Of a stretch of DNA of 64,000 bases, positions 29,280-36,808 are shown in pieces. The notes under the pieces are model-generated. The model worked only from the letters and a program-made list of their open reading frames with translations, had not been told where the DNA came from and searched no databases. The position numbers were made by a program, and so were the translations under genes. The stretch's first letter is position 1, and each line of letters begins with the position of its first letter. Origin of the DNA: Phil1 sp040767925 (GTDB taxonomy: Bacteria; Bacillota; Clostridia; Christensenellales; CAG-138); contig JAXGNN010000002.1 of NCBI GenBank assembly GCA_040767925.1, forward strand, positions 62,001 through 126,000, in the 5' to 3' direction.

Positions 29280-30659
29280 CTATCTGCCGATCGCCTTGGC
29301 GAGTTTATCCCTCAAATCCGCCGCCGAAGCCGTCAGTTCCGCGTCCTCGGAGACGACGATGGCCGAGTGCATGTCCTGATACGCGTTCTCGTAATCCCCG
29401 AGGGCGGCGTAGCACACGCCCCTGTTGTAATAGCTGTTCGCGAGGGACTCGCCCCGCGCGATGGACTGCGTAAACGCTAAAATCGCCTGATCGTACTCGT
29501 TGAGCGCGACGAGGCAAACGCCCGTGTAATAGTAAAGGTCCGCCCGCGTGCCGTCGAGCGCGGCGCTGCGGGAGAAAAAGTCTGCGGCCTCCCGGTAGGA
29601 GCCCTGCGCCAGGGCGATGACGCCCATCCACTGCAAAAGCTCCGCGCTCTCCCCGCCCTCGAGCGAGAGCGCCGTTTCGCCCGCCTTCTTCGCCCCGGCA
29701 AGATCGCCCTGCATGTACCGCGCGTACACGAGCGAAGGGTAGAGGCCCGCCGGGTCGGGATAGCCGTTCGCGAGGGCAAGCGCGAAGTTCTCGGCCGCCA
29801 GCGCGTAGTTCTCCTCCTGCAGCGCGCACGCCGCGAGGATGTAGCGAACGGCGCCGTTTTCATCCGCGAGCCCCGCCGCGAAGAACGCCTCCGCGTCAGC
29901 GCTCGCCCCCGCGTAATCCGCGAGGAGGAGCCGTACCCGCGCCCGGTTCGCGTGAGCCCCGAGATCGGGGATCCCCCCGTCCGGACCGGCGATCAGGGCG
30001 GCGTACGCCGCCTCGGCGGCTTCGTAATCGCCCGCGGCCTCGTAGAGAGGCCCCTTGATCGCGGCGAGCGCCGCCGCGTCCCCCGCGAGGGCTTCGTACG
30101 AGGCGATGTCGTCGAGCGCGCCCTTCGCGTCCCCGAGCTGGGCGCTCATCTGCGCCCGCAGCAGGTACATCGTCGGGTCGGCATCCGCCTGCCCGATGGA
30201 AAGCGCCGTGTCGAGCTCCTCGCGCGCCTTAACGTAATCGCCCAGCAGCGCGTGGAGGCAGGCGAGCTTCGTCCAAAGCTCCGAAAGAGGCTGCTCCTCA
30301 TCCTGCCAAAGCCGGATGCACGCGGCGCAGTGCTCCGCAGCGGAGGAATACTCCCCTCTCGCGATCGAAACCGACATGCGCAGGTAATGCTCCGCGTACG
30401 TCGCAGGTTCGCCCAGATAGGCGTACAGCACGTCCGCCATGCGTACGGCGAGCGGCTCGTCGAGGTATTCCGTGGTATCCCCAAGATAACCGGCGGCGTT
30501 CCGCTCGGCCTCGTTCGCGCCCCTCGTTCCGTCGAAAACAACCCGGCTCGCCTCGATCAGCCCTGCGGTAGCCAGAAGGCCTATCGCGAGAATCACCGCC
30601 ACGATACGCATCCACAGCCGGCGCTTCTTTACCGGCTTTTCAACGGCCGTTTGTTCCAT
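29280..30659 (-). CDS. Membrane-anchored TPR-repeat protein (459 aa)
   Basis: The start is the ATG at 30659, preceded by TTGGAG; an upstream in-frame ATG has no such site. Residues 1-17 are basic and cytoplasmic (KKRRLWMR), followed by one membrane helix (about 18-38). The rest, presumably outside the membrane, is a chain of helical hairpins of about 34 residues with the TPR signature (Ala at 8, Gly/Ala at 20, for example AQGSYREAADFFSRSAALDG and YYNRGVCYAALGDYENAYQD), perhaps nine to ten units. TPR domains bind partner proteins. The gene is the first of an operon with the giant adhesin 53 bases downstream, and a promoter lies just before it. A role in display or handling of the giant protein is therefore a reasonable inference, but nothing in the sequence proves it. 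Confidence 0.85.
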   Translation of the reverse strand: MEQTAVEKPVKKRRLWMRIVAVILAIGLLATAGLIEASRVVFDGTRGANEAERNAAGYLGDTTEYLDEPLAVRMADVLYAYLGEPATYAEHYLRMSVSIARGEYSSAAEHCAACIRLWQDEEQPLSELWTKLACLHALLGDYVKAREELDTALSIGQADADPTMYLLRAQMSAQLGDAKGALDDIASYEALAGDAAALAAIKGPLYEAAGDYEAAEAAYAALIAGPDGGIPDLGAHANRARVRLLLADYAGASADAEAFFAAGLADENGAVRYILAACALQEENYALAAENFALALANGYPDPAGLYPSLVYARYMQGDLAGAKKAGETALSLEGGESAELLQWMGVIALAQGSYREAADFFSRSAALDGTRADLYYYTGVCLVALNEYDQAILAFTQSIARGESLANSYYNRGVCYAALGDYENAYQDMHSAIVVSEDAELTASAADLRDKLAKAIGR

Positions 30660-30726
30660 GGCGGCTGATCTCCAAATATAAATTTTGTATGTTCGGGCAG
30701 AAAGTGGCAACTATTTTAACGATTTA

Positions 30727-30755
30727 TTATCGCACAGGCGCTCTCAAATTTCAAG
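30727..30755 (-). promoter_or_regulatory. Sigma-A-type promoter for the TPR-adhesin operon
   Basis: On the minus strand TTGAAA (30750-30755) and GATAAT (30727-30732) are separated by 17 bases, with the start codon about 70 bases further on. Spacing and both hexamers are close to consensus. Confidence 0.6.
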
Positions 30756-30847
30756 AGATCACCATGAAACTTTTCGCGCGAATCCTGCATTCACCAGACG
30801 CTTTTCGTCGATGGGGCAATGTTTGAATTCTTGTCACATCTGCGCCC

Positions 30848-30876
30848 TTGCATTCGATGCCGCGAGGCCGTAAATT
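30848..30876 (+). promoter_or_regulatory. Probable promoter for the zinc-ribbon/DUF5685/J-domain operon
   Basis: TTGCAT (30848-30853) and TAAATT (30871-30876) are 17 bases apart on the plus strand, divergent from the TPR promoter. The start of transcription would be near 30883, giving a leader of about 60 bases. Confidence 0.4.
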
Positions 30877-30913
30877 ATATGTGTTACATGTTGGGCCTGG
30901 GGCTTGAAAGGAT

Positions 30914-30931
30914 GGGGAGGATTGCCTCCCC
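30914..30931 (+). other. Stem-loop in the leader before the zinc-ribbon gene
   Basis: GGGGAGG, four loop bases, then CCTCCCC form a perfect 7-bp stem ending 13 bases before the chosen ATG. The stem sequesters the only strong GGAGG in the leader, so it could control translation. Confidence 0.45.
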
Positions 30932-30944
30932 GCGGGGCTGCAAA

Positions 30945-31367
30945 ATGAATTTCAGGGAGCGCATCGCGAGGTTCATGCAGGGGCGGAACGGTCCCGACCC
31001 GCTCTCGCGCTTTTTTTCCATAATCTCGATCATCGTGCTTATCGCCGCGAACATCGTGCATGCGCTGGGCGCGAAGGTCGCGGGCTCCGCGCTCTGGTGG
31101 CTCGCGCTCGCGCTGATGGTTGTAAGCTGCTTTCGCATCTTCTCAAAAGACGTCACCCGGCGCTACCGGGAGAACGTCCGCTACCTGAACCTGCGCGACA
31201 GGGCGCTGGGGTACCTCCGCCGCGAAATCTCCCATTTTAAACAGCTCAAAACGCACCGCTTCTTCAAATGCCCCAAGTGCCGCCAGCGCGTGCGCACGCC
31301 GCGCGGCAAAGGCAAAATACGCATTGCCTGCCCGAAATGCGGCGCTTCCTTCATCCGCAAAAGCTGA
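30945..31367 (+). CDS. Two-helix membrane protein with C-terminal zinc ribbon (140 aa)
   Basis: Two hydrophobic helices (about residues 23-42 and 46-63) form a hairpin. A basic linker follows, then a short zinc ribbon with two CPKC knuckles (C109/C112 and C129/C132) close to the C-terminus. I chose ATG 30945 although its ribosome site is weak, because upstream in-frame codons read as leader sequence and lie at or before the likely transcription start. The stop is one base from the next start, so it is co-translated with the DUF5685 gene. The family is uncharacterised. The ribbon probably lies in the cytosol and may bind nucleic acid or a partner protein; this is inference. Confidence 0.75.
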   Translation: MNFRERIARFMQGRNGPDPLSRFFSIISIIVLIAANIVHALGAKVAGSALWWLALALMVVSCFRIFSKDVTRRYRENVRYLNLRDRALGYLRREISHFKQLKTHRFFKCPKCRQRVRTPRGKGKIRIACPKCGASFIRKS

Positions 31368-31368
31368 T

Positions 31369-32229
31369 ATGTTCGGTTACGTCACGGCCAACAGGAAGGA
31401 CCTCGCCCCGGAGCAGGAAACGCGCTACCGGGCCGCCTACTGCGGCCTTTGCGACGCGCTCAGGCGGCGCCACGGCATATTCGCCCGCTTCGCGCTCAGC
31501 TACGACATGGCTTTTCTCGTGCTCCTTCTCGATTCGCTCTACGAGCCCGAAAGGACGGCGCGCGCCGCGCGCTGCGCGATGCACCCTTTCTGCGCGCGGC
31601 GTCACGAGCAGAGCGCCTTCACAAATTACGCGGCGGATATGACCATCGCGCTCTATTACCACAAGTGCCTCGACGACTGGCGGGACGAGCGCAACCCCGT
31701 CCGCCGCACCGAGGCTTCCCTCCTTCGCAGGCGTTATGATTCCATCGCGTCCGCGTGGCCCGGGCAGTGCGCCGCCATCGGCGCGGCGCTCGCGAGGCTT
31801 TCGGCGCTCGAGCGCGATGAAAACGCTTCCGCCGACGCGGCAGCCGCCTGCTTCGGCGCGGTGACGGCCGCCGTCTTCGCCCCGCGGGAGGACATCTGGG
31901 CGCCGCGCCTTCGCGCGTTCGGCATGGCGCTGGGCAGATTCATCTACGTGATGGACGCGTGGGACGACTGCGAAAAGGACCTCCGGCGCGGCAGTTTCAA
32001 CCCGCTCAAAGCCGAGTGCGGCACGCCGGATTTCGACCTGCGCTGCCGCGAGATCCTCGAGGTGCTCATGGGCGAGTGCGCGGGGGAATTCGAGAAGCTC
32101 CCTCTCGTCGAGGATATCGGGCTGATGCGAAATGTGATATACTCCGGCGTGTGGACGCGCTTTGAAATGAAGCGCGCGAAACGCGCTCATGAAAGGAGGC
32201 GTTCGGATGCCGATAACCGATCCGTATAA
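31369..32229 (+). CDS. DUF5685 family protein (286 aa)
   Basis: The start MFGYV is one base after the previous stop. The protein begins with FGYVTANRKDL and carries YCGLCDAL (a CxxC pair) and a second Cys/His cluster (RCAMHPFC). A helical core follows with DDW and MDAWDDCEKD Asp-rich motifs. These are the features I associate with DUF5685, a Clostridia family often found beside a J-domain gene. The twin Asp-rich motifs on helices recall isoprenoid-synthase-type folds, but no activity is established. Its last 23 bases overlap the next gene. The conserved three-gene order suggests the products work together, perhaps with the J-protein recruiting Hsp70 to this partner. Confidence 0.8.
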   Translation: MFGYVTANRKDLAPEQETRYRAAYCGLCDALRRRHGIFARFALSYDMAFLVLLLDSLYEPERTARAARCAMHPFCARRHEQSAFTNYAADMTIALYYHKCLDDWRDERNPVRRTEASLLRRRYDSIASAWPGQCAAIGAALARLSALERDENASADAAAACFGAVTAAVFAPREDIWAPRLRAFGMALGRFIYVMDAWDDCEKDLRRGSFNPLKAECGTPDFDLRCREILEVLMGECAGEFEKLPLVEDIGLMRNVIYSGVWTRFEMKRAKRAHERRRSDADNRSV

Positions 32230-32860
32230 GGTGCTCGGCGTGCCGACCACCGCCACGGACGACGAGGTGAAAAAGGCCTATCGCCACCTCGCCAAGAAAT
32301 ACCATCCCGACGCGAACCCCGGCAACAGGCTCGCCGAGCAGCGCATGAAGGAGATCAACGCCGCGTACGATCAGATCATCAACGGCGGCGGCGCCTCCTC
32401 TCAGAAGGGATACGGCGGAAGTTACGCGGGGAGCGGAAACTACGGCGGGAGCTACGGCGGTTACCGCGGCGCGTGGGAAGGTTTCGGCGAGGAAGGCCAA
32501 GGCTCCGATCCGCGCATGAACGCCGCGCGTGCCTACATCGATTTCGGCCGCTATCAGGAGGCGCTCAACGTGCTTGCGGGCGTCCGCGAGCGCGGCGCGC
32601 TCTGGTACTACTACAGCGCCGTCGCGAACCAGGGCCTGGGCAGCACGATCGCCGCCATACAGCACGCGCAGCGCGCCGTCGAGCTGGACCCCGGCAACGC
32701 GGCCTACCGGGAACTGCTCGAGGAACTGAGGAACCCCGGCAGGCAGTACGCGGACTATGGGCGCAACTTTTCCGTGCCGTTTTTGAACATGAACCGCCTG
32801 TGCGGGAGCTTTCTTATCTCGTGGCTCATGTGCATGTACTGCAATTTCTGCTGCCGGTGA
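32207..32860 (+). CDS. J-domain protein with TPR-like and Cys-rich tail (217 aa)
   Basis: AAAGGAGG seven bases upstream marks ATG 32207, inside the end of the DUF5685 gene. Residues 5-65 are a J-domain with the HPD motif at 33-35 (KKYHPDAN), which stimulates DnaK ATPase. Then comes a Gly/Ser/Tyr-rich linker (about 66-105), a TPR-like helical pair (AARAYIDFGRYQEALNVL and ALWYYYSAVANQGLG), and a hydrophobic C-terminus ending in four Cys within nine residues. It lacks the DnaJ zinc finger, so it is a class C co-chaperone. The Cys-rich hydrophobic tail could be a membrane or metal-binding anchor. Confidence 0.85.
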   Translation: MPITDPYKVLGVPTTATDDEVKKAYRHLAKKYHPDANPGNRLAEQRMKEINAAYDQIINGGGASSQKGYGGSYAGSGNYGGSYGGYRGAWEGFGEEGQGSDPRMNAARAYIDFGRYQEALNVLAGVRERGALWYYYSAVANQGLGSTIAAIQHAQRAVELDPGNAAYRELLEELRNPGRQYADYGRNFSVPFLNMNRLCGSFLISWLMCMYCNFCCR

Positions 32861-32914
32861 TGATCATACGGGTTACGGCAAATCGGTTTATTGTTACGTG
32901 AAAGGAGTCGGGAT

Positions 32915-34429
32915 ATGCCTGATCTCATGAAACTTCAGAACGGGAGCGACATCCGCGGCACCGCGCTCTCCATCGCGGGCGGCAGGGAGGTCGATCTGAC
33001 GGACGAGGCCGCGCGGCGCATCGGCGGCGCGTTCGCGGCATGGCTTTCGGAAAAACTGAACAAGCTTCCGGAGGAATTGCGGATCGCCGTGGGGCGCGAT
33101 TCGCGCGTCACCGGCGCGGCGCTTTTCGCGCGTATCGCCGAGGGCCTCGCCGGGGCGGGGGCTGCCGTGGCGGACTTCGGCCTCGCGACGACGCCCGCCA
33201 TGTTCATGTCGACCGTGGCCGAAGACTGCGCGTTCGACGGCGCCGTCATGATCACGGCGAGCCATCTTCCCTTCGAGAGGAACGGCTTCAAGTTCTTCAC
33301 GCGCTTCGGCGGGCTCGACAAGAAGGAGATCGCGTCGATCCTCGGCCGGGCGCAATCCGGCGACTACCCTGCGGGGCGGGCCGCCGCGATCGGGAAGGCG
33401 GATTTCATGGGGACATACGCGGCTTTGCTGCGCGAGAGGATCATACAAGGCGCACAGCTTGGCGAAAAGCCGCTCGAAGGGCTTCGGATCATCGTCGACG
33501 CGGGCAACGGCGCGGGCGGCTTCTTCGCCGCGGACGTGCTCGCGCCCTTGGGCGCGGACACGCGCGGCAGCCTCTTCCTCGAGCCGGACGGGCGCTTCCC
33601 CAACCACGCGCCGAATCCCGAGGACGCGCGCGCGATGGAATTCGTCACCAAGGCCGTGCTCGAATCCGGGGCGGACCTCGGCATCATCTTCGACACGGAC
33701 GTCGACCGCGCGGGCGCCGTGCTGCCCGACGGGCGGGAGCTGAACCGCAACCGGCTCATCGCCATGATCGCGGCGATTGCCCTTCGCGACCATCCGGGCA
33801 CCGCGATCGTCACCGACTCGATCACCTCGACCGGCCTTGCCGACTTCATCCGCATGCGCGGCGGCGTGCACTGCCGTTTCAAGCGCGGCTACAAGAACGT
33901 CATCGACGAGGCGATCCGCCTCAACGCCGCCGGGCAGGACGCCGAGGTCGCCATGGAGACCTCCGGCCACGGGGCGCTGCGCGAGAACTACTTCCTCGAC
34001 GACGGCGCGTACCTGATGGTGAAGCTCGTCATAGAGCTCGCCCGCGCGAAGAGGGAAGGGCATGCCCTCTCCCACCTCATCGACGGGCTTCGCGAACCGT
34101 ACGAGAGCCGCGAGTACCGCATGGCCATCGGCGGGGACGATTTTGCGGAATACGGCAAAAAGGTGCTTCGGGAGCTTGAGGAATACGTCGCCTCGGCGGA
34201 GGGTTTCTCCGTTGCGCCGGTCAATTTCGAGGGCCTGCGCGTCAACGCGGATCCCGCCCGCGGCGACGGGTGGTTCCTGCTTCGCATGTCGCTGCACGAG
34301 CCGCTGATGCCGCTCAACATCGAGAGCGATTCCGAGGGCGGGCTCAGGCTCATGGCACGGACGCTCTATGCCTTCCTCTCGCGCTACGGCCGCCTCGACA
34401 CCTCGCCCCTCGCGCGGGATTGCGGCTGA
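32915..34429 (+). CDS. Phosphohexomutase (phosphomannomutase/phosphoglucomutase family, 504 aa)
   Basis: AAAGGAG lies seven bases before ATG 32915. The alpha-D-phosphohexomutase plan is complete. VGRDSRVTG precedes the catalytic serine loop TASHLPFERNG; the metal loop is DTDVDRAG; the sugar-binding motif is ETSGHGALREN; a C-terminal phosphate-binding segment ends in a domain with RMSLHEP. It interconverts hexose 1- and 6-phosphates, feeding nucleotide-sugar synthesis for wall polymers or glycosylation. Substrate choice (glucose, mannose or both) cannot be read. It follows the J-domain gene by 54 bases and may be co-transcribed; a terminator stands 67 bases after its stop. Confidence 0.9.
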   Translation: MPDLMKLQNGSDIRGTALSIAGGREVDLTDEAARRIGGAFAAWLSEKLNKLPEELRIAVGRDSRVTGAALFARIAEGLAGAGAAVADFGLATTPAMFMSTVAEDCAFDGAVMITASHLPFERNGFKFFTRFGGLDKKEIASILGRAQSGDYPAGRAAAIGKADFMGTYAALLRERIIQGAQLGEKPLEGLRIIVDAGNGAGGFFAADVLAPLGADTRGSLFLEPDGRFPNHAPNPEDARAMEFVTKAVLESGADLGIIFDTDVDRAGAVLPDGRELNRNRLIAMIAAIALRDHPGTAIVTDSITSTGLADFIRMRGGVHCRFKRGYKNVIDEAIRLNAAGQDAEVAMETSGHGALRENYFLDDGAYLMVKLVIELARAKREGHALSHLIDGLREPYESREYRMAIGGDDFAEYGKKVLRELEEYVASAEGFSVAPVNFEGLRVNADPARGDGWFLLRMSLHEPLMPLNIESDSEGGLRLMARTLYAFLSRYGRLDTSPLARDCG

Positions 34430-34495
34430 CCCGGGCGAAACATCCGCTTATTCCCCGGGGAATAGCGCGCGAAAACTACAAACGCGGAGCATTAA

Positions 34496-34524
34496 AAAGG
34501 CTGCCCGGCAAACGGACGGCCTTT
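34496..34524 (+). terminator. Intrinsic terminator after the phosphohexomutase gene
   Basis: A 12-position stem with one wobble and one mismatch (AAAGGCTGCCCG with CGGACGGCCTTT) closes a five-base loop; A and T tracts flank it. Confidence 0.7.
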
Positions 34525-34696
34525 CGATTACCGGTTCTCTTTTCGAGGGCTCCTCCCTCGCGCTCCCGCCAGAGGGACGATCCCTTTGGAATCCCGATCG
34601 CCGGAATGCCGGATTTCAAGGCAATTGCGCGTCTGGGTTCCGAGGCCCTTCGGCCCTCGGCCTGGGTTTGGAAAGCCCTCAACGTTCCCTCCCCTT
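34525..34696. other. Intergenic stretch with nested inverted repeats
   Basis: Convergent interval between the phosphohexomutase and GNAT genes. It contains short palindromes (CCGAGG at the start and CCTCGG at the end of a 21-base element near 34640-34660, and CCGGAATGCCGG near 34610). It looks like a structured intergenic element or terminator region rather than a gene. I see no convincing ORF. Confidence 0.4.
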
Positions 34697-35194
34697 TTAC
34701 AGCATCTTTTCGTACGCGTTGAACCACCACTCGTAGAGGTAGACGCGCCCGAGGCAGGTAAAGCCGAGCTTCTGATAGAGCCGGTTCGCGGCGGGGACGG
34801 CCTCGCTCGCGAGCAGGCGCGCGGCCCCGCAGCCTTGCGCGCGGGCGATGTCGAGCGCGCGCGCGACCGCGATCGCGCCAAGGCCCCTCCCGTGCAGGTC
34901 CGCGCGCACGCACAGGCGAAAGAGTGAGGCGTGCTTCTCGGCCGGCGTCCATTGGACCGTTGCGGTCTCCTTCTCAAACTCCGCGTCGTCCACGTACATG
35001 GCGATGCTGGCGAGGAGTCCCCCGTCCCCCGCGCGCAGCACGTAGAGCGTACCCTGCGCCGCATCTCCTTCGATGTGCTCGCGCGCGGGGTATTCCTCCT
35101 CCCAGTCGGTCAGCCCCGCCGCGCGCACGGCTTTGATGTTCCCCATGACGGCGTCCAGATCGGACGCCTTCGCCTTTTCAAAAACGTATTCCAT
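34697..35194 (-). CDS. GNAT family N-acetyltransferase (165 aa)
   Basis: The start MEYVFEKA at 35194 has AAGGAG just upstream. The protein is a single GNAT fold. The acetyl-CoA pyrophosphate loop is VRADLHGRGLGAIAV, the Q/RxxGxG/A signature, at about residues 100-115. It is followed by the helix IARAQGCGAARLLA and the end motif AANRLYQKLGFTCLG. Family members acetylate small amines or protein N-termini; the substrate is unknown. It is monocistronic and convergent with the phosphohexomutase gene. Confidence 0.85.
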   Translation of the reverse strand: MEYVFEKAKASDLDAVMGNIKAVRAAGLTDWEEEYPAREHIEGDAAQGTLYVLRAGDGGLLASIAMYVDDAEFEKETATVQWTPAEKHASLFRLCVRADLHGRGLGAIAVARALDIARAQGCGAARLLASEAVPAANRLYQKLGFTCLGRVYLYEWWFNAYEKML

Positions 35195-35527
35195 CGAGCT
35201 CCTTCTTCCATGACGGCGCAACGGCGGATCGCGCCGGAATCCCCGTCCCCGCAGGGTTTTTCGCGCGCCGCCGTTTTCCGTTTCCGGCGGGCGAACGGTG
35301 CCGAAGCGTATTGCCGCGTGGCGCCCGATACAAGAAATTTAACCCTCCGCCGCGCCTTTTGTCAACAGATGGTGGGAATATACCTGCACGAGTCTACATA
35401 TACCGCAGAAACGGCGCCAAAATGCGCCAAAAGAAGCTATTTTCCTTCCCTTTCATCGCAGAAATTGCGGTGTTATCCTTATGGTGATGACAAAAAACCC
35501 CATATATTGGGGAAGAGGAGGGCACAA
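35195..35527. other. Intergenic region between GNAT gene and spo0A
   Basis: Holds the divergent promoters of both genes, none with a clear consensus. Just before the spo0A ribosome site a short hairpin (CCCCA, TATAT, TGGGG at 35498-35512) ends four bases from AGGAGGG and could affect translation. No ORF is supported. Confidence 0.5.
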
Positions 35528-36334
35528 ATGACAAAATACAGGGTTCTTATGGCGGATGGCAACACGCAATTCCAAGGCGCGATGCGCGACTATTTCGCCG
35601 CTCAGGAGCAGGTTGCCCAATTCGACACCGCAATCGACGGACAGGCGGCGCTTGAGGCGCTCCACAACGGCAGCTACGACGTCTTGATCACGGAGCTCAT
35701 CATGCCCCGCGCGGACGGCTTCGAGCTGCTCGAGCGGATCAGCGCGGGCCTCGTGGATAATCCCCCCGCGGTGATGGTGGTCAGCGCCATGCGCCAGGAG
35801 GACATGGTCAGGCAGGCGTGCACGCTCGGCGCGAAATACTACATGGTGAAGCCTGCGGATCCCGAGGCGGTCTTCAAGCGGATGCTCGACATGATGGACA
35901 ACTCCTACGTCAGCCGTTCCCAGTATTGCATGAGCGCGGCGCAGCCCCGCTCCCTCGACGAGAAGATCACCTCCGTTTTCCTCGTGATCGGCATCCCGGC
36001 GCACATCAAGGGCTATCATTACCTGCGCGAGGCCATCCGCATGGTCTACTTCCAGCCCGAGCTCATCAACCGCATCACCAAGGAGCTTTACCCCGGCATC
36101 GCCAAGCGCTTCTCGACCTCCGCCTCCAAGGTTGAGCGCGCCATCCGCCACTCCATTGAGGTCGCCTGGACGCGCGGCAAGATCGAGAACATCAACCAGC
36201 TGTTCGGCTATAACATATATTCGAAAAACGACAAGCCCACCAACGGCGAGTTCATCGCGCTCGTGGCCGACAAGCTCATCATGGAGGACGCGCGCGAGCG
36301 CTCCCGCCGCGAGGAGATCGAGAGCGCGGTTTGA
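35528..36334 (+). CDS. spo0A: Spo0A-type sporulation response regulator with Glu at the phospho-acceptor
   Basis: AGGAGGG precedes ATG 35528. Residues 1-125 are a receiver domain; the C-terminal third is the Spo0A effector domain with VFLVIGIPAHIKGYHYLREAI and the DNA-recognition helix STSASKVERAIRHSIEVAW, nearly as in Bacillus. Spo0A is the master switch of sporulation, active as a phosphorylated dimer. The receiver is unusual. The phospho-acceptor position, aligned with Bacillus Asp56 in VLDIIMP, is Glu56 (ITELIMP, codon GAG at 35693). The acidic pocket reads ADG, so Asp10 is kept but the next Asp is Gly. The switch Thr is Ser (VVSAM), and the Lys of VKP is kept. So the DNA-binding half is normal, but phosphorylation at the usual site is not possible. 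The gene is alone, with no spoIVB upstream. A strong terminator follows. Confidence 0.93.
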   Translation: MTKYRVLMADGNTQFQGAMRDYFAAQEQVAQFDTAIDGQAALEALHNGSYDVLITELIMPRADGFELLERISAGLVDNPPAVMVVSAMRQEDMVRQACTLGAKYYMVKPADPEAVFKRMLDMMDNSYVSRSQYCMSAAQPRSLDEKITSVFLVIGIPAHIKGYHYLREAIRMVYFQPELINRITKELYPGIAKRFSTSASKVERAIRHSIEVAWTRGKIENINQLFGYNIYSKNDKPTNGEFIALVADKLIMEDARERSRREEIESAV

Positions 36335-36450
36335 CGATGGCGCTTCCCGTCGATTGCAGCAAGCGCTGCATTCCGGTTTCATCCGAAAAGGGAAAAACAT
36401 TGTCAAATTTTTACATTTTATACATTCGGCGCTCTTTTATGCGTTTCTTC

Positions 36451-36482
36451 ATGAACCCCGCGCCCGCGGGGTTCATGGTTTA
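36451..36482 (+). terminator. Intrinsic terminator after spo0A
   Basis: A perfect 11-bp stem (36451-36461 with 36466-36476) closes the loop GCCC and is followed by GGTTTA. A second, smaller hairpin (CGGGCT/AGCCCG) follows at 36493-36510. Confidence 0.8.
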
Positions 36483-36543
36483 TTCACATAAGCGGGCTGA
36501 AAAAAGCCCGGATTGTGGATAACCATGTGGGTAACGTGGGTAA
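36480..36543. promoter_or_regulatory. Cluster of DnaA-box sequences
   Basis: Within 64 bases there are two perfect matches to the DnaA box TTATNCACA: TTATTCACA at 36480-36488 on the plus strand and TTATCCACA at 36514-36522 on the minus strand. Two near matches follow on the minus strand: TTACCCACA at 36526-36534 and TTACCCACG at 36535-36543. AT-rich DNA follows (36550-36600). No dnaA, dnaN or rpmH is in the window, so this is probably not oriC itself but a DnaA-binding site. Confidence 0.6.
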
Positions 36544-36622
36544 AGTGGAATGCATACGATGATAATTGTCAATATTTGGTCGTATTTTGAGAAATTACAC
36601 CGAATCCGGACAAGCGAGCGAA

Positions 36623-36654
36623 AAATGCAGGAGAACCGTTAATACCCTGCATTT
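36623..36654. other. Perfect inverted repeat near the DnaA-box cluster
   Basis: AAATGCAGG (36623-36631) and CCTGCATTT (36646-36654) can form a 9-bp stem with a 14-base loop. It has A and T tracts on the two sides, so it could act as a weak terminator for the convergent bioY transcript or as part of the DnaA-box region. The remaining intergenic sequence up to 36808 shows no ORF. Confidence 0.45.
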
Positions 36655-36808
36655 ACATCGCAATCGTGACAGAGCAATACCGATTTCCTGAAAGAACGCC
36701 AAATACCGCCATGAAATCACCTGGAAAATGTAGAACTTCAGATAGTCCGTCCCGGGCACGGGGTTACGCGCCGCCGGAGCGGCGCGGCGCGGACGCCCTG
36801 CGGGGCCG

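Noticed and set aside
34525..34696. Short ORFs in the gap after the phosphohexomutase gene
   Set aside because: They lack ribosome sites and overlap palindromic sequence that reads better as intergenic structure.
36480..36543. The DnaA-box cluster as the chromosomal origin
   Set aside because: No dnaA, dnaN, recF, gyrB or rpmH lies nearby, and only four boxes are seen; an accessory DnaA site is more cautious.
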